This document shows, in pieces, positions 1 through 5,734 of a stretch of 5,734 nt of DNA (positions within the stretch are counted from its first letter, which is position 1; the number at the start of each line of letters is the position of its first letter). A program made the position numbers and the translations under genes. The stretch covers positions 1-5,734 of the forward strand of contig CAZWVM010000214.1 in the NCBI GenBank assembly GCA_964637705.1, given 5' to 3'. The stretch comes from CAZWVM01 sp964637705. GTDB lineage: Bacteria; UBA8481. Below the pieces are notes generated by a model. It searched no databases and was not told the origin of the DNA. It worked only from the letters and a program-made list of their open reading frames with translations.

Positions 1-64
1 CCACGTAGCCGAGCCCGACGATGCCGACGCGCGCGCGGCGCGAGGTGAATCTCTCAGTATTCAA
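1..64 (-). CDS. Nucleotide-sugar 6-dehydrogenase, N-terminal fragment (runs off left edge)
   Basis: Only the first 21 codons are inside the window. The translation is (M)NTERFTSRRARVGIVGLGYV, read from a TTG codon at 64-62. The VGIVGLGYV stretch is the start of the NAD-binding Rossmann fold of the UDP-glucose/UDP-GlcNAc/GDP-mannose dehydrogenase family, where GxGYVG is highly conserved. These cytoplasmic enzymes oxidise C6 of a nucleotide sugar twice to give a uronic acid. I chose TTG because no ATG or GTG lies between it and the motif, and GGGGAG (77-72) sits 7 nt upstream. The four downstream-acting sugar-nucleotide SDR genes on the same strand suggest it supplies them with UDP-GlcA or UDP-GlcNAcA. 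A TviB/WbpO/WecC-type UDP-GlcNAc dehydrogenase would pair naturally with the WbpP-like epimerase, but substrate cannot be told from 21 residues. Confidence 0.82.
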   Translation of the reverse strand, partial: MNTERFTSRRARVGIVGLGYV

Positions 65-71
65 GATCTGT

Positions 72-77
72 CTCCCC
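72..77 (-). promoter_or_regulatory. Ribosome binding site deciding a TTG start
   Basis: GGGGAG lies 7 nt before the TTG at 64-62. It is the main reason for choosing that rare start codon for the dehydrogenase. Confidence 0.6.
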
Positions 78-104
78 GTTCCGCGCTGCCCGCGGAACTC
101 CGAA

Positions 105-133
105 AGAATACGGATAAACCCATTCCATGACAA
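105..133 (-). promoter_or_regulatory. Candidate sigma70-type promoter for the dehydrogenase gene
   Basis: On the minus strand TTGTCA (133-128, five of six match to TTGACA) is followed after exactly 17 nt by TATTCT (110-105, four of six match to TATAAT). It lies in a locally A+T-richer gap and would give a short leader of roughly 30-35 nt before the TTG start. It implies the dehydrogenase can be transcribed separately from the SDR operon upstream. The prediction rests on consensus matching only. Confidence 0.5.
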
Positions 134-260
134 CTCGAGACGCGGCACCGGATTCCCGGGCGTTCCTGCCACGGAGACACCGAGGAAAGCATATACGGGA
201 CAAATAACCGAAATGGATTGCACCTCATTCGCATTTCATCTCCGTGTCTCTGTGACTCGA

Positions 261-278
261 GCCCGCCGCAAGGCGGGC
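261..278 (-). repeat. Perfect hairpin after the SDR operon, possible terminator without U-tract
   Basis: GCCCGCC (261-267) and GGCGGGC (272-278) form a perfect 7-bp G/C stem around a 4-nt loop (GCAA on the plus strand, TTGC on the minus strand). It lies 51 nt past the stop codon of the last SDR gene, where a 3' end processing or termination signal would be expected. Neither flank has a T-run, so it is not a canonical intrinsic terminator. It could be a Rho-associated 3' end or a stabilising stem. The rest of the 65-328 gap shows no supported gene. Confidence 0.4.
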
Positions 279-328
279 GTGTGGTTGAAGCAGCCCCATC
301 CCGATCGATCCCCGCACCCGACGTTTCC

Positions 329-1288
329 TCACCGCCGGTAGTGCTCGATGACGCGCCGCAGGATGTCCTCGAGTGAAAGCAGGGCCCGGAGCCCCGTCGT
401 CGACGAGGTCCGGGTCATGTCCGGAACGCGGTGCAGCATGTCCTCGAAGCCCTTCTCGAAGGCCTGCTCGTACGTCAGGAACTCGATCTCCGACGAACTC
501 CCCGTCAGCGCGATCACCTTCTTCGCCAGGTCCAGGATCGAGATGCGTTCGGTGGAGCCGATGTTGTAGACCCGGCCCGGGGTGCCCGGCGCCTCGAAGA
601 GGGCGGTGACGAAGCGCACGCAGTCCGATACGTCCAGGAAGCAGCGCGTCTGCTCGCCGGATCCGTAGACCTGCAGGGGGTGCCCGAGAAGCGCCGCCTT
701 CACGAATCGCGGGATCACCATTCCGTAACGGCTCGACTGGCGCGGGCCCACGGTGTTGAAGAAGCGCCCGATGATCGCGGGCAGGCCCTTCTCGCGCTGG
801 TAGGCCAGGGCCAGGAACTCGTCGGTCGCCTTGGAGTTCGCGTAGCCCCAGCGGCTGATGGCGGTGGAGCCGAGCACGCGGTCGTCGTCCTCCGCGAACG
901 GCACCTTCTCGCTCTTGCCGTACACCTCCGACGACGAGGCCACGAAGACCGGGACGTGCCGGTGATGGCAGGCCTCCAGCACGCGCTCGGTCCCGACGAG
1001 GTTGACACGGAGCGAGTGCAGGGGATGGTCGATGACGTATTTCACGCCGACCGCCGCCGCCATGTGGTAGACGCGCTCCGCCCCCGCGGCGGCCTTCTCC
1101 ACGTCGTGCTCGGAGAGGACGCTGCCGATCAGGAGCCGGAACCGCGGGTTCTCCTCGTGCTGCTTCACGTTCGCGCTCTTGCCCGTCGAGAGGTCGTCGA
1201 GCACCGTCACCTCGTCCCCCCGGGCCATGTGATGGTCCACGATGTGACTGCCGATGAATCCGGCGCCGCCCGTCACGAGTATCTTCAT
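329..1288 (-). CDS. NAD-dependent epimerase/dehydratase with decarboxylase-like SEVYG motif
   Basis: This 319-aa extended SDR acts on a nucleotide sugar in the cytoplasm. The NAD-binding motif is GGAGFIG (Gly7, Gly10, Gly13). The catalytic region reads SSSEVYG (118-124) and the active pair is Tyr149-xxx-Lys153 in YANSK. RFFNTVGPRQ (175-184) and VYGSGEQTRCF (207-217) are the usual substrate-side motifs. The Ser-Glu in SSEVYG matches the TSEVYG of UDP-glucuronate decarboxylases rather than the SSSVYG of epimerases, but the overall sequence belongs to a group usually annotated only as epimerase/dehydratase or UDP-glucose 4-epimerase-like. Its ATG shares four bases (ATGA, 1285-1288) with the stop of the preceding gene, with GAGAGG 5 nt upstream, so translation is probably coupled. 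It is the last gene of the SDR operon. The exact product is uncertain; the fold and chemistry class are secure. Confidence 0.88.
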   Translation of the reverse strand: MKILVTGGAGFIGSHIVDHHMARGDEVTVLDDLSTGKSANVKQHEENPRFRLLIGSVLSEHDVEKAAAGAERVYHMAAAVGVKYVIDHPLHSLRVNLVGTERVLEACHHRHVPVFVASSSEVYGKSEKVPFAEDDDRVLGSTAISRWGYANSKATDEFLALAYQREKGLPAIIGRFFNTVGPRQSSRYGMVIPRFVKAALLGHPLQVYGSGEQTRCFLDVSDCVRFVTALFEAPGTPGRVYNIGSTERISILDLAKKVIALTGSSSEIEFLTYEQAFEKGFEDMLHRVPDMTRTSSTTGLRALLSLEDILRRVIEHYRR

Positions 1289-2232
1289 GTCGTCCTCTCT
1301 TCCGCGCCGCTCTCGAGATGCGCGATCGTGCGCCTGAGTCCCTCGGTGAAATCCACGCGGGGCGCGTAACCGATCTGCGCTCGCGCACGGGCGACCGAGG
1401 CGTAGGAGTGCTTCACGTCGCCGCGCCGCGCCGGCCTGAATTCCACGTCGATGACCCGCCCCGTCGCCTCCGACAGGGCCGCGACGACGCCCTTCAAGGT
1501 GATCGGAGAGCCGCAGGCCACGTTCATGACGGCGCCGGAGACGGAGGAATTCATCGCCGCCAGGTTCGCCTCCACCACGTTCTCCACGTACGTGAAGTCC
1601 CGGCTCTGCTCGCCGTCGCCGAAGATGACGGGCCTCTCCCCGCGCAGGGCCGCCGTGATGAAGCGCGGGATCACCGCCGCGTACTCCGATTTCGGGTCCT
1701 GGCGCGGTCCGAAGACGTTGAAGTAGCGCAGGGCGACGGTCGAAATCCCCTCGTAGAGCCGGGCATAGACGAGCGTGTAGTGCTCGGCCACGAGCTTCGC
1801 CACGGCGTAGGGCGACAGCGGGGCCGGGGCCATCTCCTCGCTCTTCGGCAGGGTCGGCGTCTCCCCGTAGACCGAGGAACTGGAAGCCAGGACGAGTCGG
1901 CCCGCTCCGCGCCGCCTCATCGACTCCAAAATCGTCAGCGTCCCGTCGACGATCGAGGCGTGCGTCCTCAGGGGGTCGGCCACCGAGCGCGGCACCGAGG
2001 GGATGGCGGCCTCGTGGAAGACGCCGTCCACGCCGTCAAGCGCCGCATCGACGGTCGCGGGATCCGTGATCGTGCCGCGGACCAGTTCGACCCGGTCGAC
2101 GAAGGAGCCGATGTTGACGGCGCGGCCGGTCGAGAAATCGTCGAGGATCCGCACGGCGTGGCCGCCCGTGAGGAGTCGCTCCGCGATGTGCGAGCCGATG
2201 AACCCCGCGCCGCCCGTGACCAGGTATCTCAT
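1285..2232 (-). CDS. UDP-N-acetylhexosamine 4-epimerase, WbpP/TviC-like SDR
   Basis: The product is 315 aa. It shows GGAGFIG at 7-13, ASSSSVYG at 116-123 and the catalytic Tyr142-xxx-Lys146 in YAVAK. RYFNVFGPRQDP (169-180) followed by YAAVIPRFI (184-192), and PTLPKSEEM (126-134), are strongly reminiscent of WbpP/TviC/Gne enzymes, which invert C4 of UDP-GlcNAc/UDP-GalNAc or of the corresponding uronic acids. That fits the dehydrogenase at the left edge, since TviB-TviC and WbpO-WbpP pairs make UDP-GalNAcA. The gene starts 4 nt after the upstream stop, with GGAAGGG inside the end of that gene as its ribosome binding site, and overlaps the next start by 4 bp. The family is secure. GlcNAc versus Glc preference is inferred from motif similarity and was not tested. 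Confidence 0.88.
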   Translation of the reverse strand: MRYLVTGGAGFIGSHIAERLLTGGHAVRILDDFSTGRAVNIGSFVDRVELVRGTITDPATVDAALDGVDGVFHEAAIPSVPRSVADPLRTHASIVDGTLTILESMRRRGAGRLVLASSSSVYGETPTLPKSEEMAPAPLSPYAVAKLVAEHYTLVYARLYEGISTVALRYFNVFGPRQDPKSEYAAVIPRFITAALRGERPVIFGDGEQSRDFTYVENVVEANLAAMNSSVSGAVMNVACGSPITLKGVVAALSEATGRVIDVEFRPARRGDVKHSYASVARARAQIGYAPRVDFTEGLRRTIAHLESGAEERTT

Positions 2233-2236
2233 GCGG

Positions 2237-3207
2237 TCAGCCCTTCCGGCCGGCGTCCAGGCTCGCCGCCACCCAGTCCCTCTGCTTCGCGATCCCCTCG
2301 CGCCACGGCGTCGCGGGATCGTAGCCGAGCAAGCGCCGGGCCTTCGCGATGTCGGCGCCGGTCGCCTTCGCGTCGCCCCTCTCCGAGCCGGCGTACTCGA
2401 GGCGGAAGGCCGGAACGGCGAATGAAGAAACGAGGTCGAGGACCTCCCGGAGCGCCACCATGCGCCCGCCGCCGATGTTGACGACCTCGCCGATCGCGCC
2501 CTCCGCGAACCCCGCCGCGGCCGTCGCCGCGGCCGCGTCCGCGACGTAGGTGAAGTCGCGGCTCTGGCTGCCGTCGCCGAAGACCGTGAAGGTTCCGCCG
2601 CCGAGCGCGGCCGTGATGAGGCGCGTGAAGGCCATGTCCGGCCTCTGCCGGGGGCCGTAGACCGTGAAGTAGCGAAGCGTCGTCCACGCGAGAGAATGAG
2701 CCCGGCCGTAGACGCGCACCATGTCCTCGCACGCCGATTTCGTCACGCCGTAGGGCGAAATCGGCCGCCGCACCGCGTCCTCGCCCGTCGGCAGCGTCTC
2801 CGCATCGCCGTACACCGACGACGTCGAGGCGAAGACCAGGCGGCGCGGCACCCGGCGCAGGGCCTCGAGCAACTTCTGCGTCGCCAGGATGTTCCTTCGC
2901 ACGTAGAGCTCGAAATCCGCGCCCCAGGAGGCGCGCACGCCGGGCTGGGCCGCGAGGTGGTAGACGACGTCGGCGTCCGCGAGAAGATCCTCCAGGGGCG
3001 CCTCCCTGAGGCACGCCTCCACCAGCCGGAATCCGGGCCGCGACGCGGCCGAGGCGATGTTGCCGCGCTTGGTCGCCGGGTCGTAGTAGTCGGTGAAGAC
3101 GTCGATGCCCGTGACGGAAAGCCCGGCGTCGAGAAGGTGGTCGCAGAGATGAGAGCCGATGAAGCCGGCCGCGCCGGTGACGAGCGCGCGGGCGCCGGAG
3201 GGAAGGT

Positions 3208-3211
<4 letters not shown>
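2237..3211 (-). CDS. UDP-glucuronate 4-epimerase-like SDR
   Basis: The product is 324 aa. After a short N-terminal extension it shows GAAGFIG (13-19), the loop GIDVFTDYYDPATKR (35-49), ASTSSVYG (128-135), catalytic Tyr154-xxx-Lys158 in YGVTK and LRYFTVYGPRQRPDMA (179-194). The DxFxDYYDPxxKR loop and TVYGPxxRPDMA are characteristic of UDP-glucuronate 4-epimerases (CapI/LspL type), which convert UDP-GlcA to UDP-GalA, so that is my call. The frame is open upstream to 3292, but the ATG at 3211 is preferred: GGGGAGGG (3226-3219) lies 7 nt before it, it overlaps the upstream stop as ATGA (3208-3211), and the Rossmann motif then sits at the usual distance from the N-terminus. A related UDP-glucose 4-epimerase activity cannot be excluded. 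Confidence 0.87.
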
Positions 3212-4158
<947 letters not shown>

Positions 4159-4174
4159 CGGGTTCCTCCGTTGA

Positions 4175-4204
4175 ATCCTATGTCGTTATGAATCAGCATG
4201 GCAA
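4175..4204 (-). promoter_or_regulatory. Weak candidate promoter for the SDR operon
   Basis: TTGCCA (4204-4199, five of six match) and TAGGAT (4180-4175, four of six) are separated by 18 nt on the minus strand. Transcription would begin very close to the GGAGG ribosome binding site before the ATG at 4158, leaving a leader of only 10-15 nt, which weakens the call. Read-through from the RT gene 169 bp upstream is the alternative. Confidence 0.35.
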
Positions 4205-4255
4205 ACGTCCGGCGAGCATATCAGAGCGGGAAGGGTGAGTCTAGGGCGTGATGCC

Positions 4256-4318
4256 GGAAGGCGTCAGGCTCCCTTCCGAGTGAGGGAAAGTCCCCTCTCC
4301 AGGGGCCGTCAAGCCCCT
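4256..4318 (-). repeat. Cluster of three short hairpins between RT gene and SDR operon
   Basis: On the minus strand the 3' flank of the RT gene contains three successive inverted repeats. AGGGGC/GCCCCT (4318-4313 with 4306-4301, 6-nt loop) is first. GAGGG/CCCTC (4297-4293 with 4286-4282) is second. CGGAAGG/CCTTCCG (4278-4272 with 4261-4255, 10-nt loop) is third, its last base lying one position left of this feature. None is followed by a U-run, so these are not canonical intrinsic terminators. They may mark the 3' end of the retron transcript or be simple G+C-rich structure. No gene is seen in the 169-bp gap. Confidence 0.4.
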
Positions 4319-4327
4319 CTATCCAGG

Positions 4328-5185
4328 TTATGGCCGGCTCCGGACCATCTTCTCGAACGAGTTCCACCCCTCGAGCTGGCTCGGGGTGAGCGTTGACTCC
4401 CGGCCGAGGGCGGCGCGGTGGCGCATGGCCCGCAACCAGCGACGGATCTCGCGCGGCAATGCGATCCCCTCGTTGACCACCAGGCCCGTCACCTCCTGGC
4501 GTTGGTGGGAGCGGCGAATGGCGAGCTTCTTCTTCATATGGAGCCGGTAACCCTCATCCTCGATGACGGCCTTCGCGGCGCGGACCAGGAGATGAACGGC
4601 CGTATGCGAATCCACTCCGAACGAGAAGGTCAGGTCGTCGGCGTAGCGCGTGTAGGCGGCCCCATGCCGCGCCGCGAGCCCGGCGAGGCGGGCGTCGAGC
4701 CGGACATTCAGGAGATTGCTCAAGCGCGGACTCGTGGGCGCCCCCTGGGGGAGCGACCCGCCATGCGTGCAAAGCCCGGTCAGAAGAGCCGTCGACTCCC
4801 GGTTCCACCCGATCCCGGCGAAGTAATCACGAACGCGTTTCGCGGGCGTGGAACTGAAGAAGTCCTTGAGATCGAGGCTCACGACCACCGCCTGCTCCGC
4901 GTGCGGCGCCGCATTGGTGACGATCGACCGCTTCCGTTCGAAACCGTGAGCGGCCGAATGTGCTTTCAGGCGACCGAGGATCCGGGTGAGTATCCGGCGC
5001 TGTAGGGTCTTGAGCTCCGGCGCGGGGGCGAGAATCCGGCGCGTGCCGCCCGCGAACTTGGGAATGGTGAACTCGCGGTATTGCGGGCGAAGAGCCCGGA
5101 GTTGTTCCAGGGGGATGTCGAGGCGGCGGGCCAGTTCCTCGAGGTCCATTCCGGACCCCTTGAAGAGATGACTCCAGAAGCCCAT
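4328..5185 (-). CDS. Retron reverse transcriptase
   Basis: This 285-aa RT would copy part of its own upstream RNA (msr-msd) into a branched RNA-DNA (msDNA) molecule. Visible motifs in order: a short N-terminal helical region (LEELARRLDIPLEQL, 15-29), FTIPKFAGGTRRI (39-51), the retron-specific NAxxH box as NAAPH (91-95), palm motif LDLKDFF (104-110), LPQGAPTSPRLSN (145-157), catalytic YADD (181-184) and the retron VTG motif in VTGLVVNEG (232-240). NAxxH plus VTG separate it from group II intron, DGR and CRISPR-linked RTs. The C-terminus is short, ending about 12 residues after WNSF (274-277). The ATG at 5185 is chosen for GTGGAGG 6 nt upstream. The frame stays open to 5311, but that extension would run through the terminator and msd-like hairpin. 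A second ATG at 5149 also has an AAGGGG motif. No effector gene is recognised beside it. Confidence 0.9.
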   Translation of the reverse strand: MGFWSHLFKGSGMDLEELARRLDIPLEQLRALRPQYREFTIPKFAGGTRRILAPAPELKTLQRRILTRILGRLKAHSAAHGFERKRSIVTNAAPHAEQAVVVSLDLKDFFSSTPAKRVRDYFAGIGWNRESTALLTGLCTHGGSLPQGAPTSPRLSNLLNVRLDARLAGLAARHGAAYTRYADDLTFSFGVDSHTAVHLLVRAAKAVIEDEGYRLHMKKKLAIRRSHQRQEVTGLVVNEGIALPREIRRWLRAMRHRAALGRESTLTPSQLEGWNSFEKMVRSRP

Positions 5186-5191
5186 GCCCGG

Positions 5192-5196
5192 CCTCC
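5192..5196 (-). promoter_or_regulatory. Ribosome binding site fixing the RT start
   Basis: GGAGG (5196-5192) lies 6 nt before the ATG at 5185 and just beyond the U-run of the leader terminator. It argues for the 285-aa protein over the longer open frame beginning at 5311. Confidence 0.65.
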
Positions 5197-5204
5197 ACGG
5201 CGCG

Positions 5205-5241
5205 AAAAAATGCGGATGCGGGAGATGACCCCCGCACCCGC
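5205..5241 (-). terminator. Intrinsic terminator between retron ncRNA and RT gene
   Basis: GCGGGTGCGGG (5241-5231) pairs over 11 positions with CCCGCATCCGC (5222-5212). One pair is a G-U wobble and the rest are Watson-Crick. The loop is 8 nt (GGTCATCT), and after a single A comes a run of six T (5210-5205). This is a textbook Rho-independent terminator, yet it sits inside the presumed transcription unit, 19 nt ahead of the RT start codon. It would release a short leader RNA of about 160 nt and make RT expression depend on read-through. Confidence 0.75.
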
Positions 5242-5252
5242 GATCGCCTTGC

Positions 5253-5285
5253 AACTCCCGCTTCGGTGAAACCGAAGCGGGAGTT
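5253..5285 (-). repeat. Perfect 15-bp inverted repeat, msd-like stem
   Basis: AACTCCCGCTTCGGT and its exact reverse complement flank a 3-nt loop (TTC on the minus strand). It is the longest perfect hairpin I noticed in the window and lies upstream of a retron RT, where the msd DNA stem is expected. The three basal pairs (5285-5283) overlap the 3' arm of msr hairpin 2, so the two stems compete at that junction. No U-run follows, which argues against it being a terminator. Confidence 0.7.
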
Positions 5286-5370
5286 CGACAGATTCTCCAG
5301 TCGAACAGCATGACCGGGTTGACGATGCATCAACCTGCTCCCAAAGGGGGGCCGCCAAGACGACGGGGCG

Positions 5371-5398
5371 ATCATAGCGGAATCGGCCGTGAAGGCAA
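5371..5398 (-). promoter_or_regulatory. Predicted sigma70-type promoter of the retron
   Basis: TTGCCT (5398-5393, four of six match) is followed after 16 nt by TATGAT (5376-5371, five of six match to TATAAT). It lies directly after the terminator of the upstream EAL gene and would start transcription around 5364, just before the structured leader. This placement supports an independent retron transcription unit. Confidence 0.55.
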
Positions 5399-5408
5399 CT
5401 GGGAGCGG

Positions 5409-5428
5409 AAAAGGGCGCGCGGCGCCCT
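5409..5428 (-). terminator. Intrinsic terminator overlapping the EAL gene stop codon
   Basis: AGGGCGC (5428-5422) and GCGCCCT (5418-5412) form a 7-bp stem with a CGC loop. The T-run 5412-5409 supplies the U-tract, its first T closing the stem. The upstream arm begins within the TAG stop of the EAL gene. It separates that gene from the retron promoter immediately downstream. Confidence 0.6.
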
Positions 5429-5734
5429 ACCGCGAGTCCGACTCGCTTCCGAGCAGGCCCTCGGAGAGGGCCTGTCGCAGTTTCTCGGGCGGCTGGGGGC
5501 GGCAGACGCCGAAACCCTGGACGAGATCGCAGCCCTGCCTCTTGAGCATCGCCAGGTGCTCGTCGGTTTCCACGCCTTCCGCGATGACCTCCATCCGGAC
5601 GGCGTGCGCCAGGTCGATGATGGCGGAGATGATGGCCTCACTCGAGCCGGGGTCGATCGTGTCCTGGAGAAAGGACCGGTCCATCTTGAGACGGTCGATG
5701 GGAAACTGGCGGAGGTAGCTGAGCGAGGAGTAGC
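5427..5734 (-). CDS. EAL-domain c-di-GMP phosphodiesterase, C-terminal fragment
   Basis: The last 102 codons are present; the N-terminus lies beyond the right edge. The visible sequence begins YSSLSYLRQFPIDRLKMD and continues through RSFL, VIAEGVETDEHL and GCDLVQGFG to a stop at 5427. These are the C-terminal half of an EAL domain: FPIDRLKMD carries the metal/substrate-binding lysine-aspartate segment, AEGVET the conserved loop glutamate, and CDLVQG the end of the barrel. EAL proteins hydrolyse cyclic di-GMP to pGpG and often carry N-terminal sensor or GGDEF domains, which cannot be seen here. The residues present look intact, so nothing suggests inactivation. The upstream EAL signature itself is outside the window. 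About 25 residues follow the core and end SESDSR. C-di-GMP control of surface polysaccharide could link it to the SDR operon, but the retron and terminators lie between them. Confidence 0.92.
   Translation of the reverse strand, partial: YSSLSYLRQFPIDRLKMDRSFLQDTIDPGSSEAIISAIIDLAHAVRMEVIAEGVETDEHLAMLKRQGCDLVQGFGVCRPQPPEKLRQALSEGLLGSESDSR
5432..5474 (-). repeat. Two inverted repeats in the 3' end of the EAL gene
   Basis: GCGAGTC/GACTCGC (5432-5438 with 5440-5446, single central base) and CAGGCCC/GGGCCTG (5454-5460 with 5468-5474, 7-nt loop) are both perfect 7-bp repeats. They lie in the last codons of the EAL gene, just before its terminator hairpin. They encode the poorly conserved C-terminal tail, so protein constraint is weak there. 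They may be chance in G+C-rich DNA or part of a structured mRNA 3' end. Confidence 0.35.

Larger units (their letters stand above)
5205..5364 (-). ncRNA. Putative retron msr-msd RNA
   Basis: The stretch between the predicted promoter and the leader terminator is non-coding and densely paired. It holds an AGC triplet (5339-5337), the usual context of the branching guanosine. Hairpin 1 follows as GGTTGATG/CGTCAACC (5335-5328 with 5324-5317, 3-nt loop, one U-G). Hairpin 2 is GTTCGAC/GTCGAAC (5306-5300 with 5289-5283, 10-nt loop). The long msd-like hairpin (5285-5253) comes next. Order and position, with short msr stems, then a long msd stem, then RT, match known retrons. The outer a1/a2 stem is not clear. 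The best candidate is GGCCCCC (5353-5347) with GGGGGTC (5233-5227), which has one G-U and is separated by 8 nt from the AGC. The ends are predicted from promoter and terminator, and the exact msr/msd boundary is unknown. Confidence 0.62.

Noticed and set aside
431..1369. Long plus-strand open frame (312 codons) opposite the SDR genes
   Set aside because: It is antisense to well-conserved SDR coding sequence, has no family motifs, and is rich in Arg, Ala and Gly as expected from a shadow frame in high-G+C DNA.
225..1388. Minus-strand 387-codon frame overlapping the last SDR gene
   Set aside because: It is a shifted frame of the 329-1288 SDR, with no recognisable domain and no plausible ribosome binding site.
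1318..2481. Plus-strand open frame of 387 codons spanning two SDR genes
   Set aside because: It crosses the boundary between two clear minus-strand genes and its translation is Arg-rich low-complexity sequence.
4328..5185. RT as a diversity-generating retroelement or group II intron maturase
   Set aside because: NAxxH and VTG are retron features. I saw no template/variable repeat pair, no maturase or endonuclease domain and no intron RNA domain V.
5253..5285. The 15-bp hairpin as a transcription terminator
   Set aside because: No T-run follows on either strand. The separate hairpin at 5212-5241 has the U-tract instead.
5242..5373. GATCGCC (5373-5367) and GGCGATC (5248-5242) as the retron a1/a2 stem
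   Set aside because: The pairing is perfect over 7 bp, but the left arm overlaps the predicted -10 element and is about 28 nt from the AGC branch candidate, whereas a1 normally abuts it. It could be revived if transcription starts further upstream.
4200..5426. Hidden small effector gene for the retron in the flanking gaps
   Set aside because: The minus-strand gaps 4159-4327 and 5186-5426 contain hairpins and promoter elements, and I found no convincing frame with a ribosome binding site.

Overview
The window is G+C-rich bacterial DNA with dense, mostly co-directional genes. Strong Shine-Dalgarno motifs, four-base ATGA gene overlaps and heavy third-position G/C use explain the long antisense reading frames. 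The sequence does not fix the phylum. The reverse transcriptase resembles the myxobacterial branch of retron RTs, and a free-living bacterium with c-di-GMP signalling and surface polysaccharide fits. Every gene I accept lies on the minus strand, so the window reads biologically from its right end to its left.

Region 5409-5734 holds the C-terminus of an EAL-domain (c-di-GMP phosphodiesterase) protein and a compact intrinsic terminator that overlaps its stop codon. Region 4328-5398 is a self-contained retron. It has a sigma70-like promoter (5371-5398) and a structured leader with three successive hairpins, including a perfect 15-bp stem with a 3-nt loop that looks like an msd stem. A strong hairpin-plus-U6 terminator (5205-5241) follows, then an RT gene starting at 5185. 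The RT carries the retron hallmarks NAxxH, YADD and VTG. No recognisable effector gene lies beside it in the window.

Region 4159-4327 is a structured intergenic gap with a candidate promoter. Region 329-4158 is a tight operon of four tandem extended short-chain dehydrogenase/reductase (SDR) genes, overlapping by 4 bp or separated by 4 bp: a UDP-glucuronate decarboxylase (UDP-xylose synthase), a UDP-glucuronate 4-epimerase-like enzyme, a WbpP/TviC-type UDP-N-acetylhexosamine 4-epimerase and a fourth SDR with a decarboxylase-like SEVYG motif. After a 264-bp gap containing a hairpin and a good promoter, a nucleotide-sugar 6-dehydrogenase starts at TTG (64) and runs off the left edge.

The dehydrogenase would oxidise UDP-hexoses to uronic acids, and the SDRs would decarboxylate or epimerise them into UDP-xylose, UDP-galacturonate and UDP-GalNAc(A)-type precursors for a surface glycan. 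The retron is the unusual element. Its leader terminator, placed between the ncRNA and the RT gene, suggests that RT expression depends on read-through.
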